From contig DASUHM010000035.1 in NCBI GenBank assembly GCA_036273515.1, positions 1-64,000 of the forward strand: a stretch of DNA of 64,000 nucleotides, read 5' to 3'. The notes under the pieces are model-generated. The model was not told the origin of the DNA. It did no database searches and saw nothing but the letters and a program-made list of their open reading frames with translations. The stretch is from Gaiellales bacterium. GTDB lineage: Bacteria > Actinomycetota > Thermoleophilia > Gaiellales > JAICJC01. Position numbers and translations under genes: made by a program. Below are positions 27,739 through 36,461 of this stretch, piece by piece; within the stretch, counting starts at the first letter, position 1, and each line of letters opens with the position of its first letter.

Positions 27739-29427
27739 CTAGTAGGTGCGCACCGCGGGCTGGTGCTCGGTGATCGTGACCGGCTTGTAGTCGAGCGCGA
27801 CCCCGCCGTCGTCATAGCTCGTGAGCGTGTGCCGGAGCCAGTTCTCGTCGTCGCGCTCCGGGTAGTCGAGGCGGCTGTGCGCGCCGCGGCTCTCCGTCCG
27901 GGCGATCGCGCCGGTGACGAGGCAGTCGGCCATCTCGAGCATCGAGCCGAGCTCGAGCGCCTGGATCAGGTCGGAGTTGAACGTGCGCGACTTGTCCTGG
28001 ATGACGACGCCCAGGCCGTCGCGGTAGCGGTCGCGCAGCTCGGTCACGTCGGCCTTGCACTGGTCGAGCTTCTCGGCGCTTCGGAAGATGCCCGCGTTCT
28101 CGTACATCGTGTCGGCCAGCTGCTCGCGCAGCACGTGCGGGCGGACGCCGTCGAAGTTGTAGAGCAGGTGGCGGATCCGGCGCTCGGCGACACGCACCGC
28201 CGATGGCGAGAAGATCGCCTTCGACCCGTTCGCGCGCACGTCCTGGGCGGCGGCCGCGCCGGAGCGGCGGCCGAAGACCACCGTCTCGAGCAGCGAGTTG
28301 CCCCCGAGCCGGTTCGCGCCGTGCACCGAGACGCATGCGCACTCGCCGGCCGCGTAGAGGCCGGGCATGACCGTGCGGCCCCACATGTCGGCGTCGATGC
28401 CGCCCATGTGGTAGTGGCTGCCCGGCCGCACCGGGATCGGCTCCTCGATCGGATCGACGCCGGCGTAGTCCATCGCCAGCTCCCGCGAGCCGTGCAGCAC
28501 GGTCATGATCTTGCGCGCGCCCAGGTGGGTCAGGTCGAGCAGGACACAGCCGTCGACGCCGCGGCCCTCGTCGATCTCGGTCTGCTCCGACCGGGAGACG
28601 ACGTCGCGGCTGGCCAGCTCGCCGGCGTTCGGCGCGTAGTTGAACATGAACCGGTCGCCCTCGGCGTTTCGCAGGTAGCCGCCCTCGCCGCGGCAGCCCT
28701 CTGTGATGAGGACGCCGTTCGCCTTGAGCGTCGTCGGGTGGAACTGCATGAACTCCATGTCCTTCAGCGGGACGCCCGCCCGCCAGGCCATCGACATGCC
28801 GTCGCCCGTGCAGGCGTAGGCGTTCGTGGTGCCGCGGTAGATGCGGCCGAGGCCGCCGGTGGCCATGATGACGGCCCCCGCCTCGACGCCCTGCACGCCG
28901 CCGTGGAGCAGATCCCAGGCGGTCAGGCCGACGCAGCGGTCGCCGTCGGTGACCAGGTCGAGCGCGAACCACTCCTCGTAGACCTTGACGCCGCTCTTCA
29001 CGAGCTGCTCGTAGAGGACGTGCAGCAGCACATGGCCGGTGATGTCGGCCGCGTAGGCGGTGCGCGGCGCGCCGCCGGCGCCGAAGGGGCGCTGGGCGAT
29101 GCGGCCGTCGTCCATGCGCGAGAAGACCGCGCCCATGTGCTCGAGCTCGTAGATGTCGCCCGGCCCCTCCTCGCACATGACGGCGATCGCGTCCTGGTCG
29201 CCCAGGTAGTCCGAACCCTTGACGGTGAAGAAGGTGTGCTTCTCGGGGCTGTCCTCGCCGGCGTTGCCCAGCGCGGCGTTGATCCCGCCCTCGGCCGCGC
29301 CCGAGTGGCTGCGCGTCGGATGCAGCTTGGAGACGACGCCGACGTCAGCGCCGTAGCGGGACGCCTCGATGGCGGCGCGCATCCCCGCCAGCCCGGCTCC
29401 CACCACCACCACGTCGTGTCTGACCAT
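27739..29427 (-). CDS. sdhA: succinate dehydrogenase / fumarate reductase flavoprotein subunit
   Basis: 562-residue FAD subunit that oxidises succinate to fumarate. It has [13 protein letters not shown] (FAD dinucleotide fold), [16 protein letters not shown] with the His expected to bind FAD covalently, the active-site segment [21 protein letters not shown], and the C-terminal [22 protein letters not shown] start at the ATG at 29427, which has GGAGG just upstream and a TAGGCT promoter about 40 bases away; the frame's first GTG (29454) has no ribosome site. First gene of sdhABE. Confidence 0.95.
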   Translation of the reverse strand: MVRHDVVVVGAGLAGMRAAIEASRYGADVGVVSKLHPTRSHSGAAEGGINAALGNAGEDSPEKHTFFTVKGSDYLGDQDAIAVMCEEGPGDIYELEHMGAVFSRMDDGRIAQRPFGAGGAPRTAYAADITGHVLLHVLYEQLVKSGVKVYEEWFALDLVTDGDRCVGLTAWDLLHGGVQGVEAGAVIMATGGLGRIYRGTTNAYACTGDGMSMAWRAGVPLKDMEFMQFHPTTLKANGVLITEGCRGEGGYLRNAEGDRFMFNYAPNAGELASRDVVSRSEQTEIDEGRGVDGCVLLDLTHLGARKIMTVLHGSRELAMDYAGVDPIEEPIPVRPGSHYHMGGIDADMWGRTVMPGLYAAGECACVSVHGANRLGGNSLLETVVFGRRSGAAAAQDVRANGSKAIFSPSAVRVAERRIRHLLYNFDGVRPHVLREQLADTMYENAGIFRSAEKLDQCKADVTELRDRYRDGLGVVIQDKSRTFNSDLIQALELGSMLEMADCLVTGAIARTESRGAHSRLDYPERDDENWLRHTLTSYDDGGVALDYKPVTITEHQPAVRTY

Positions 29428-29469
29428 CAGGCCTCCGGAGTCCAGCTCGTGCACATTTCTCGAACCTGC

Positions 29470-29475
29470 AGCCTA
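29470..29475 (-). promoter_or_regulatory. -10 element, sdhABE operon
   Basis: TAGGCT on the minus strand; transcription would start near 29463, leaving a leader of about 36 nt with GGAGG before the sdhA ATG. Confidence 0.45.
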
Positions 29476-29570
29476 CCAATCGCCCTGGCGGGTGGTCGCA
29501 CGCTCGAGTCTCGCCCTGGTAAGGACTTTGTGACACCTGGCGTTCGTGTTCCAATGTGGAGAAATTGCAG

Positions 29571-29576
29571 TAAACT
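29571..29576 (+). promoter_or_regulatory. -10 element, pckA
   Basis: TAAACT in an AT-richer patch. Transcription would start near 29583, about 44 nt before the chosen GTG at 29627. TTCCAA about 16 bases upstream may be a weak -35. Confidence 0.45.
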
Positions 29577-29626
29577 TGGGCGTGGCCATGGAGCGACCGT
29601 GGCCTTTTGTGACTTCTGGAGGAGAC

Positions 29627-31174
29627 GTGGCGAAAACGGCCTTTCCGATGCCGGCGGCGCGCCGGGTCCTGCGCGATGTTCCGCAGCAGGAGCTGCACGA
29701 GCTGGCCAAGGGGATGGCCACGGCGCGTACCACGAGCTACGGCGCCGTCAACGTCACGACGACCGTGCTCTCGCGCTCGACGCGAAGCACCTTCATCGTC
29801 GCCGACGACCCCGATTCCTACCCGCACCAGGCCATCGACCGCGACGAGTGGGAGCGCATCTCGGCCCTGCAGGACTCCTACATCGCCGACCAGGAGATGA
29901 TCCAGGTCGACGGCTTCATCGGCAACGACCCCGACCACCGCGTGGCCGCCCGCCTCTTCATCGAGGCGGCGAACGCGAACATCGCGGGCATGCAGGACGT
30001 CCTCTACTTCCAGCCGCCCGACGCCGGGCCGATCGAGCCCGAGCTGATCGTCATCTACACGCCCAACCTGGCCGTGCCGGGCTACCCGGACGACCGCCTG
30101 ATCGCCGTCGACGTCGACCGGCTCGTCACCCGCGTCTTCAACTCCGACTACTTCGGCGAATCGAAGAAGGGGGGCTTGAGGATGTGGAACAAGCTCGTCT
30201 TCGAGCGCGGCGGCCTCGCCCTCCACGCCGGCTGCAAGGTGATCCCGACCGCGAGCGGCGACCGGGTCGGCCTCACCGTCGGCCTATCGGGCACCGGCAA
30301 GACGACCACGACGTTCACCCGCCAGAACGGCTCGCTGCCCGTCCAGGACGATTTCGTCGCCTGGTGGCCGGACGGCACCGTCTCGGCGACCGAGGCCGGT
30401 TGCTTCGCCAAGACCTACGCCCTGAACACGACGGACGAGCCCGTCATCCACGGCGCCGTCACCCGTCCCGGCGCGTATCTCGAGAACGTCAGCATGTCGG
30501 ACGCCGGCGAGGTCGACTTCTACGACCAGAACTACACGAAGAACGGCCGCGCCGTCTTCTCGTTCTCCGACATCGAGGCGGCCGACGCGGCCGACCTCAC
30601 CCGGGCCGACTTCCTGCTCGTCCTGAACCGCAACGAGAACGTGATCCCCGGAGTCGCGAAGCTGGAGGGCCCGCAGGCCGCGGCGTTCTTCATGCTCGGC
30701 GAGACGACCGGCACGTCGGCCGGCGGCAAGGACGAGGAGGGCAAGTTCTTGCGCGTGCCCGGCACGAACCCGTTCTTCCCGATGAGCCACGACCTGCAGG
30801 GCAACCGCTTCCTCGAGCTGCTCGCGACGAACCCGATCGAGGTGTACCTGCTGAACACCGGCCGCGTGGGCGGCCCGGAGGCGGACGAGCGCTCGCTGAA
30901 GGTGCGCATCCCGCACTCCTCCGCGATCGTGAAGGGCATCGCCGAGGGGACCATCGAGTGGGAACCCGACCCGGATTTCGGCTACAGGGTCGCCTCCCAC
31001 GTGCCCGGCATCGACGAGGCGGACAAGATGATCCTCCAGCCGCGGCTGCTCTACGCCGAGCAGGGCCGGGCCGAGGAGTACGCCCGCTGGGTCGAGCGGC
31101 TCAAGGGCGAGCGCACCGAGTTCCTCTCGAAGTACCCGAGCCTTAGCCGCGCAATCGTGGAGTCGGTCGGCTAG
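29627..31174 (+). CDS. pckA: phosphoenolpyruvate carboxykinase (ATP)
   Basis: Converts oxaloacetate and ATP to phosphoenolpyruvate, the entry to gluconeogenesis. It has 515 residues. ATP-type kinase motifs are GLSGTGKTTTTF (P-loop), the metal site VQDDFVAWW, and EVDFYDQNYTKNGRAVFSF; MLGETTGTSAGG lies further on. The GTP enzyme common in Actinobacteria has a different sequence. I choose the GTG at 29627 (VAKTAFPMPAARR), which follows GGAGGAG closely and starts where the protein looks real; the frame is open back to 29546. It diverges from sdhA. Confidence 0.93.
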   Translation: MAKTAFPMPAARRVLRDVPQQELHELAKGMATARTTSYGAVNVTTTVLSRSTRSTFIVADDPDSYPHQAIDRDEWERISALQDSYIADQEMIQVDGFIGNDPDHRVAARLFIEAANANIAGMQDVLYFQPPDAGPIEPELIVIYTPNLAVPGYPDDRLIAVDVDRLVTRVFNSDYFGESKKGGLRMWNKLVFERGGLALHAGCKVIPTASGDRVGLTVGLSGTGKTTTTFTRQNGSLPVQDDFVAWWPDGTVSATEAGCFAKTYALNTTDEPVIHGAVTRPGAYLENVSMSDAGEVDFYDQNYTKNGRAVFSFSDIEAADAADLTRADFLLVLNRNENVIPGVAKLEGPQAAAFFMLGETTGTSAGGKDEEGKFLRVPGTNPFFPMSHDLQGNRFLELLATNPIEVYLLNTGRVGGPEADERSLKVRIPHSSAIVKGIAEGTIEWEPDPDFGYRVASHVPGIDEADKMILQPRLLYAEQGRAEEYARWVERLKGERTEFLSKYPSLSRAIVESVG

Positions 31175-31185
31175 AACCCCCGCTG

Positions 31186-31500
31186 ATGGCCGACGATGTT
31201 CCCGTGAAGCTGGCGGTGCAGCGGACCGCCCGTGGGCTCGAGGCCGCGGTGAACGCAAACGATGCCGAGGCCGCTGCCGGCCGCCTCTCGCCGGACTTCG
31301 CCGAGCGCGACAACGAGCTGCGCCCGCTGTTCGCCCGCACCGATCGCGCCGAGCTGATCGGCACGGTCGCGAACCGCACCCTCTTCCACCTGCACCTGGC
31401 AGACGGCGACACCCGCGTGGTCGAGCTCCTGTGGCGCGACCACGACGGTGCCTGGCTGATCGAGGACGCGCGCGTGTTCTCGCTGATCGCCGGCGAGTAA
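31186..31500 (+). CDS. hypothetical protein (104 aa), possibly NTF2/SnoaL-like
   Basis: Not recognised with confidence. The 104 residues have the pattern of a small alpha+beta cone fold: an N-terminal helix (VQRTARGLEAAVNANDAEAA), a loop with FAERDNELRPLF, then strands ending in VVELLWRDHDGAWLIEDARVF, which is typical of the last strands of NTF2-like proteins. It starts 11 bases after the pckA stop and is probably co-transcribed. A REPIN-like repeat begins at its stop codon. Confidence 0.62.
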   Translation: MADDVPVKLAVQRTARGLEAAVNANDAEAAAGRLSPDFAERDNELRPLFARTDRAELIGTVANRTLFHLHLADGDTRVVELLWRDHDGAWLIEDARVFSLIAGE

Positions 31501-31569
31501 CCGGGGTCAGACCCCGAACGTCGGCCGTGACAGTTCCGTTGCAGTTCCGTTCGGGGTCTGACCCCGGTT
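31499..31569. repeat. REPIN-like composite element, copy 1
   Basis: Two GGGGTC-A/T-GACCCC cores (31503-31515 and 31553-31565) in opposite orientation, with flanks that also pair: AACC...CGAACG against CGTTCG...GGTT. The middle (GTGACAGTTCCGTTGCA) matches, as its reverse complement, the middle of the copy at 40711. The transcript would fold into one long hairpin. It lies between two genes reading the same way and may act as a terminator. Confidence 0.85.
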
Positions 31570-31627
31570 GCGCCGATGATTTTTGCGTGTGGTCCCGGTC
31601 TTAGAAGGGAAATCCCCGCTATCGAGG

Positions 31628-31633
31628 TATCTT
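31628..31633 (+). promoter_or_regulatory. -10 element (leaderless), ku
   Basis: TATCTT with 8 bases to the ATG at 31642. Confidence 0.5.
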
Positions 31634-31641
31634 TACTGACC

Positions 31642-32523
31642 ATGCCAGCCTCCAATCGACCCCGAGCAGTCTGGACCGGCGCCATCTCCTTCGGACTGGT
31701 GAACGCGCCGGTTCGCATGTACAGCGCGATCGCCGAGAAGGACCTGCGCTTCAACCAGCTGCACGAGCCCGACGGCGGCCGCATCGGCTACGTCAAGGTC
31801 TGCAAGGTGGACAACGAGCCCGTGCCCGCCGACGAGATCGTCAAGGGCTACGAGGTCTCGAAGGGCGAGTACGTCCGCATGACCGACGAGGACTTCGAGG
31901 CCGCGCGCGGCGAGCAGCACCGCGGCATCACGATCCACGACTTCGTGCCCGCCGACCAGATCGACCCGGTCTACTTCGAGCGCACGTACTACCTCGGCCC
32001 CGAGGAGGGCGCCGGCGAGGCGATCTACGCGCTGCTCGTCGAGGCGATGGAGCGCTCCGGCCTCTCCGCGATCGCGACCTACGTGCATCACGACCGCGAG
32101 AACCTCGCCTGCCTGCGCGTGCGCGACGGCGTGATCACGCTCGAGAAGATGTTCTTCGAGGACGAGATCCGCTCGATCGACGGCATCGTCCCGAGCAGCA
32201 CCAAGGTCGACTCCAAGCAGCTCAAGATGGCCGAAGACCTGATCGGCGCGTACACGTCGGACTTCGAGCCCGAGCGCTACAAGGACACCTACCGCGAGCG
32301 CCTGCTCGCGATCGTCGACCAGAAGCGCCAGGGCAAGACGACGAAGGTGCCCGAGCCCGAGGCCGGCCCGAGCGCGCCCGACCTGCTCACCGCGCTCACG
32401 GCATCGCTGGACGCCGCCCGCGCGGACCGGCAGAAGTCGCAGAAGCCGGCCAAGAAGGCGACGGCGTCGAAGTCCCGGGCCAAGGCCGGGGCCGGCGGAT
32501 CGTCCCGGCGCAAGACCGCGTAG
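31642..32523 (+). CDS. ku: non-homologous end joining protein Ku
   Basis: 293-residue bacterial Ku, which forms a homodimeric ring on double-strand DNA ends and recruits LigD. It begins AVWTGAISFGLVNAPVRMYSA, a family hallmark, and contains CKVDNEPV, KGYEVSKGEYV, and YYLGPEEG. The C-terminal 50 residues are a Lys/Ala/Arg-rich tail like those that bind DNA in other bacterial Ku proteins. No ligD is in the window. I start at 31642 rather than the frame's upstream ATG (31576) because the family starts there and TATCTT precedes it in leaderless position. Confidence 0.95.
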   Translation: MPASNRPRAVWTGAISFGLVNAPVRMYSAIAEKDLRFNQLHEPDGGRIGYVKVCKVDNEPVPADEIVKGYEVSKGEYVRMTDEDFEAARGEQHRGITIHDFVPADQIDPVYFERTYYLGPEEGAGEAIYALLVEAMERSGLSAIATYVHHDRENLACLRVRDGVITLEKMFFEDEIRSIDGIVPSSTKVDSKQLKMAEDLIGAYTSDFEPERYKDTYRERLLAIVDQKRQGKTTKVPEPEAGPSAPDLLTALTASLDAARADRQKSQKPAKKATASKSRAKAGAGGSSRRKTA

Positions 32524-32542
32524 CCGCTTCCCGACCGGCGGG

Positions 32543-32548
32543 TATCCT
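32543..32548 (+). promoter_or_regulatory. -10 element (leaderless), GNAT gene
   Basis: TATCCT with 6 bases to the ATG at 32555, lying 20 bases after the ku stop. Confidence 0.5.
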
Positions 32549-32554
32549 CGCCGC

Positions 32555-33097
32555 ATGACCATCGGCGAGCGGATCCGAGGGGCGCTCGTCGCGCTGGCTC
32601 CGCTCGATCCTGCGGATGCTCCGGCGTGGGAGCGTTGGCTGAACGACCCGGTGACGACCCGCTACCTGTACGGGCGGCGAGGGCCGCCGGACAGCGTCGC
32701 GACCCTCCTCGAGCTGCGCTCGTGGGGTCGCCAGGCCCTGGCCGACCCGCACCTGGTCGCCTTCGGGATCGAGGAGGTCGGCGGCGGCACGGTCATCGGG
32801 AACGCCCGCCTGCAGCTGTGGGCGTGGAGCCGGGCCCGGTTCTCGATCCTGATCGGCGAGGCCGCCCATCGCGGCTCGGGCCAGGGCACCGAGGCGACGG
32901 CGCTCGTGTGCGAGTACGCCTTCGAGCGGCTCGGCCTGCGCGAGATCGTGCTCGACGTCGACCAGCGCAACGCCGCCGCCGTGCGGGCATACCTGAAGGT
33001 CGGGTTCATCCCCGGCCGGGGCGACTCGATGCGGCTGCGGCCCGAGAACTTGCGCTATACGACGGCGGGCGCCTCGCGGCGCTCGATCGGCTCGTAG
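32555..33097 (+). CDS. GNAT N-acetyltransferase, RimJ/RimL type
   Basis: 180-residue acetyltransferase of the ribosomal-protein/aminoglycoside type. Core motifs are VIGNARLQLWAWSRARFSILIGE, the acetyl-CoA loop HRGSGQGTEATALVCEYAFERLGL, and LDVDQRNAAAVRAYLKVGF. Target unknown. The last 43 bases overlap the 3' end of the convergent citrate synthase gene. Confidence 0.88.
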   Translation: MTIGERIRGALVALAPLDPADAPAWERWLNDPVTTRYLYGRRGPPDSVATLLELRSWGRQALADPHLVAFGIEEVGGGTVIGNARLQLWAWSRARFSILIGEAAHRGSGQGTEATALVCEYAFERLGLREIVLDVDQRNAAAVRAYLKVGFIPGRGDSMRLRPENLRYTTAGASRRSIGS

Positions 33098-34191
33098 TCG
33101 CGCACCGCCGGCCCGACGTACTCGGAGCTCGGGCGGATGAGGCGGTTGTCCGCGTGCTGCTCGATCACGTGCGCCGCCCAGCCGACGACGCGGCTCATCG
33201 CGAAGATCGGCGTGAAGAGGCCCGTGTCGATGCCCAGGTAGTGATATGTGGACGCCGAGTAGAAGTCGACGTTCGGGTAGAGCCCCTTCTCGGAGACGAC
33301 CGTCTGCTCGATGCTCTCGGACATGTCGTACCAGCGCGGGTCGCCCGACTCGTCGGCCAGCTGCTTCGAGAACCGCTTCAGGATCACGGCGCGCGGATCC
33401 CACGTCTTGTAGACGCGGTGGCCGAAGCCCATGATGCGCTCCTTGCGCTCGAGCCGGGCGTGGATCTCGTCCTCGACGGACGCGCCCTCGGGGATCGACT
33501 GCAGGAGCTTCATCACCTGCTCGTTGGCGCCGCCGTGCAGCGGCCCCTTGAGCGCGCCGATCGCGCCGGTGATGGCCGAGTGCATGTCGGAGAGGGTCGA
33601 GGCGATCACGCGGGCCGTGAACGTCGAGGCGTTCATCTCGTGGTCGGCGTGCAGGATCAGGGCGACGTCGAACGTCTTGGCCGCCGCCTCGCTGACCGGC
33701 TCGCCGTTCAGCATGTGCAGGAAGTTGGCCGCGTGGCCGAGCGACGGGTCGGACGCGATCGGGTCGAGGCCGTTGCGGCGGCGGTGGTAGCGCGCCACCA
33801 TCGTCGGCATCTTGGCGATCAGGCGCATCGCCTTGCGCACGTTGGCGTCGTCGGCGTTCGAGTCCTTGTCGGGGTCGTCGAAGCTGTCCGACGAGACCGC
33901 TGTGCGCAGCATCTCCATCGGCGCCGCGTGCGTCGCCAGCATGTCCACGACGCTCTCCGTCTCCTCGGAGAGGTCGCGATGGTTCGTCAGCTCCGTCGTG
34001 AATTCGTCCATCTCGGCGCGCGTCGGCAGCCGTCCGCGCAGCGTCAGGAAGCACACCTCTTCGTAGCTGGAGTGCTCTGCCAGGTCGCCGACGTCGTAGC
34101 CGCTGTAGACCAGGACGCCGTTGATGCCGTCGATGGAGCAAAGACGACTGCGAGCGACGACCACACCCTCGAGTCCGCCCTTGTCAGCCAT
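33055..34191 (-). CDS. gltA: citrate synthase
   Basis: 378-residue citrate synthase of the short (type I, Gram-positive/archaeal size) class, joining acetyl-CoA and oxaloacetate. Catalytic residues are in [20 protein letters not shown] and [15 protein letters not shown], with the base Asp in YPNVDFYSA. The N terminus [25 protein letters not shown] is typical. It diverges from the isocitrate dehydrogenase gene, and its C-terminal codons overlap the GNAT gene. TAGGAT lies 7 bases before the ATG. Confidence 0.95.
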   Translation of the reverse strand: MADKGGLEGVVVARSRLCSIDGINGVLVYSGYDVGDLAEHSSYEEVCFLTLRGRLPTRAEMDEFTTELTNHRDLSEETESVVDMLATHAAPMEMLRTAVSSDSFDDPDKDSNADDANVRKAMRLIAKMPTMVARYHRRRNGLDPIASDPSLGHAANFLHMLNGEPVSEAAAKTFDVALILHADHEMNASTFTARVIASTLSDMHSAITGAIGALKGPLHGGANEQVMKLLQSIPEGASVEDEIHARLERKERIMGFGHRVYKTWDPRAVILKRFSKQLADESGDPRWYDMSESIEQTVVSEKGLYPNVDFYSASTYHYLGIDTGLFTPIFAMSRVVGWAAHVIEQHADNRLIRPSSEYVGPAVRDYEPIERREAPAVV

Positions 34192-34198
34192 GCCCCGA

Positions 34199-34204
34199 AT
34201 CCTA
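34199..34204 (-). promoter_or_regulatory. -10 element (leaderless), gltA
   Basis: TAGGAT on the minus strand, 7 bases before the ATG at 34191. It lies about 50 bases from the divergent idh promoter. Confidence 0.5.
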
Positions 34205-34252
34205 CCCCCGAACCCGCGCGGTCAACCCCACCGCCGCGCGGCGGGTGCGCGG

Positions 34253-34258
34253 TACGCT
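34253..34258 (+). promoter_or_regulatory. -10 element, idh-mdh operon
   Basis: TACGCT; transcription would start near 34265 and leave a leader of about 25 nt with GGAAGGA before the GTG at 34290. Confidence 0.4.
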
Positions 34259-34289
34259 TTCGCGAAACATCCGGAAGGACGAAACCCGC

Positions 34290-35387
34290 GTGAGTCATCG
34301 TGTCACACTCATTCCCGGCGACGGCACCGGCCCCGAGATCGCGGATGCGACCAGGCGGGTCCTGGAGGCCTCCGGGGCAAGCTTCGACTGGGACGTGCAG
34401 GACGCCGGCGCCGACGTCATGGATCGCAACGGCGGCAACCCGCTGCCCGACAACGTGGTCGAGTCGATCCGCCGCAACGGCACCGCCATCAAGGGCCCGA
34501 TCACGACCCCGGTCGGCGGTGGCTTCCGCTCGGTCAACGTCGGCCTGCGAAAGGCGCTCGACCTGTACGCGCAGGTGCGCCCCTGCAAGTACTACCCGGG
34601 CGTCCGCACCCGCTACGCCGACGCCGGCGTCGACCTCGTGATCGTGCGGGAGAACACCGAGGATCTCTACGCGGGCATCGAGTTCGAGCGCGGCTCGGAA
34701 GGCGAGCGCGAGATCGCCGAGACGATCGAGCGCGTGTCGGGCACGAAGATCCGCGAGGGCTCCGGCATCTCGATCAAGCCGATCTCCGAGGCGGGCACCC
34801 GCCGGGTGGTGCAGTTTGCGTTCGACTACGCGCGCGCCAACGGCCGCCGCAGGGTGACCTCGGTGCACAAGGCCAACATCATGAAGCACACCGACGGCCT
34901 CTGGCTCGACGTGTCGCGGCAGGTCGCGGCCGAGAACTCGGACATCGAGTTCGACGACCGGATCGTGGACAACATGTGCATGCAGCTCGTGCAGAAGCCC
35001 GAGCTCTACGACGTCCTCGTGCTTCCGAACCTCTACGGCGACATCGTGTCCGACCTGGGCGCGGGCCTGGTGGGCGGCCTGGGCGTCGCCCCCGGCGGCA
35101 ACTTCGGCACGGCCGGGGCAGTCTTCGAGCCGACCCACGGCTCGGCGCCGAAATACACCGGGCAGAACAAGGTCAACCCGACCGCGATGATGCTCTCCGG
35201 CGTGATGATGCTGCGGCACCTGGAGGAGCGGGAGGCGGCCGACCGGCTGGAGGGGGCGATCGCCGCCGTGATCGCCGAGGGCAGGTCGGTGACCTACGAT
35301 ATGAAGCCCACGCCTGACGATCCCGGCGCGGTCGGCACCTCGCACGTCGCCGACGCGATCATCGAGCAGATGGGGGTGCGTGCATGA
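34290..35387 (+). CDS. isocitrate dehydrogenase, isopropylmalate-dehydrogenase-like
   Basis: 365-residue beta-decarboxylating dehydrogenase: [11 protein letters not shown], the substrate loop [47 protein letters not shown] and the cofactor loop [19 protein letters not shown]. The Ser and Asn of the substrate loop (RSVN) fit isocitrate rather than isopropylmalate, as does its pairing with malate dehydrogenase. This is the NAD-type short enzyme, not the monomeric NADP enzyme common in Actinobacteria; cofactor use is inferred. The GTG at 34290 follows GGAAGGA; the stop overlaps the mdh ATG by four bases. Confidence 0.88.
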   Translation: MSHRVTLIPGDGTGPEIADATRRVLEASGASFDWDVQDAGADVMDRNGGNPLPDNVVESIRRNGTAIKGPITTPVGGGFRSVNVGLRKALDLYAQVRPCKYYPGVRTRYADAGVDLVIVRENTEDLYAGIEFERGSEGEREIAETIERVSGTKIREGSGISIKPISEAGTRRVVQFAFDYARANGRRRVTSVHKANIMKHTDGLWLDVSRQVAAENSDIEFDDRIVDNMCMQLVQKPELYDVLVLPNLYGDIVSDLGAGLVGGLGVAPGGNFGTAGAVFEPTHGSAPKYTGQNKVNPTAMMLSGVMMLRHLEEREAADRLEGAIAAVIAEGRSVTYDMKPTPDDPGAVGTSHVADAIIEQMGVRA

Positions 35388-36313
35388 GCCGTCCCAAGAT
35401 CACCGTCGTCGGGGCCGGCAACGTCGGCGCCACAACCGCCCAGCGGCTGGCCGAGCGCGACTACGCGGACGTCGTCCTCGTCGACATCGTCGAGGGGCTG
35501 CCGCAGGGCAAGGCGCTCGACCTGAACGAGGGCGGGCCGGTCGCCGGCTACGAGCCGAACGTCGTCGGCACGAACGGCTACGACGAGACCGCCGGGTCGT
35601 CCGTCTGCGTCATCACGTCGGGCCGCGCCCGCACGCCGGGCATGAGCCGCGACGACCTGCTGAAGACGAACCAGGCGATCGTCGCCGATGTGACCAGGAA
35701 CCTGGTCGAGCGCTCGCCGGAGACGATCCTGATCGTCGTCACGAACCCGCTCGACGCGATGTGCCAGGTCGCCTTCCACCAGGCGAGCTTCCCCCGGGAG
35801 CGGGTGGTCGGCATGGCGGGCGTGCTCGACACGGCCCGCTTCCGCACGTTCCTGGCGTGGGAGCTCGGCGTCTCGGCCCGTGACGTGACCGGCTTCGTGC
35901 TCGGCGGCCACGGCGACCAGATGGTGCCGGTGACCTCGTACACGAACGTGGCCGGCATCCCGATCACGGAGCTGATCGCAGAGGACCGCCTGGCGGAGAT
36001 CGTCCAGCGCACGCGCGACGGCGGCGCCGAGGTCGTGAAGCTGCTCAAGTCCGGCTCGGCCTACTACGCGCCGTCCGCGGCCGTGACCGAGATGGTCGAC
36101 TCCATCATCCACGATCAGAAGCGGGTGCTCCCGTGCGCGGCCCTCCTGCAGGGCGAGTACGGGCTCGACGGCCTCTACATGGGCGTGCCCTGCCGGCTCG
36201 GCGCGGGCGGCCTCGAGGAGGTGCTCGAGATCACGCTGAACGACGACGAACGCGCCCAGCTCAACCGCTCGGCCGACGCCGTCCGCGAGCTGATCGGCGT
36301 CATGGGTCTTTGA
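35384..36313 (+). CDS. mdh: malate dehydrogenase
   Basis: 309-residue LDH-like malate dehydrogenase, oxidising malate to oxaloacetate. It has the NAD fold [17 protein letters not shown] and VDIVEG with the Asp that selects NAD. The substrate loop [14 protein letters not shown] carries the Arg that distinguishes malate from lactate. [12 protein letters not shown] and the catalytic His in [11 protein letters not shown] follow. It overlaps the isocitrate dehydrogenase gene by four bases and is followed directly by a strong hairpin. Confidence 0.95.
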   Translation: MSRPKITVVGAGNVGATTAQRLAERDYADVVLVDIVEGLPQGKALDLNEGGPVAGYEPNVVGTNGYDETAGSSVCVITSGRARTPGMSRDDLLKTNQAIVADVTRNLVERSPETILIVVTNPLDAMCQVAFHQASFPRERVVGMAGVLDTARFRTFLAWELGVSARDVTGFVLGGHGDQMVPVTSYTNVAGIPITELIAEDRLAEIVQRTRDGGAEVVKLLKSGSAYYAPSAAVTEMVDSIIHDQKRVLPCAALLQGEYGLDGLYMGVPCRLGAGGLEEVLEITLNDDERAQLNRSADAVRELIGVMGL

Positions 36314-36340
36314 CGTGGGGGAACCCATGGTTCCCCCACG
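36314..36340 (+). terminator. perfect 12-bp hairpin after mdh
   Basis: CGTGGGGGAACC (36314-36325), loop CAT, then its exact complement (36329-36340). It starts one base after the mdh stop. No T-run follows, so it may end transcription with Rho help or protect the 3' end. Confidence 0.65.
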
Positions 36341-36379
36341 GGCCCCCTCCTTCGGTGCGGCACACTGCGGGCGGCGCTC

Positions 36380-36426
36380 GGCGAGACGCGGTCTCGCCTC
36401 CGCCACGGTAACCGGGGCCAGGCCCC
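36380..36426. repeat. 8-bp hairpin and REP-like core
   Basis: GGCGAGAC (36380-36387) pairs across a GCG loop with GTCTCGCC. It is followed by GGGGCC-A-GGCCCC (36414-36426), a third sequence version of the REP-like core. No gene is visible between 36314 and 36461. Confidence 0.7.
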
Positions 36427-36461
36427 GCTCCCGAGGCGCGTGACCGATCCGTGAGCCCCCG

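Noticed and set aside
29463-29545. tRNA-like bases (CTCGAGTCTCGCCCTGG) between sdhA and pckA
   Set aside because: No acceptor stem, D-arm or anticodon arm can be built around it.
26803-31146. Very long plus-strand open frame (over 1400 codons) opposite sdhABE and continuing over pckA
   Set aside because: It is antisense to three clearly identified genes and then runs out of frame through pckA. Its composition (Arg, Ala, Leu, His, Val) is that of GC-rich antisense DNA.
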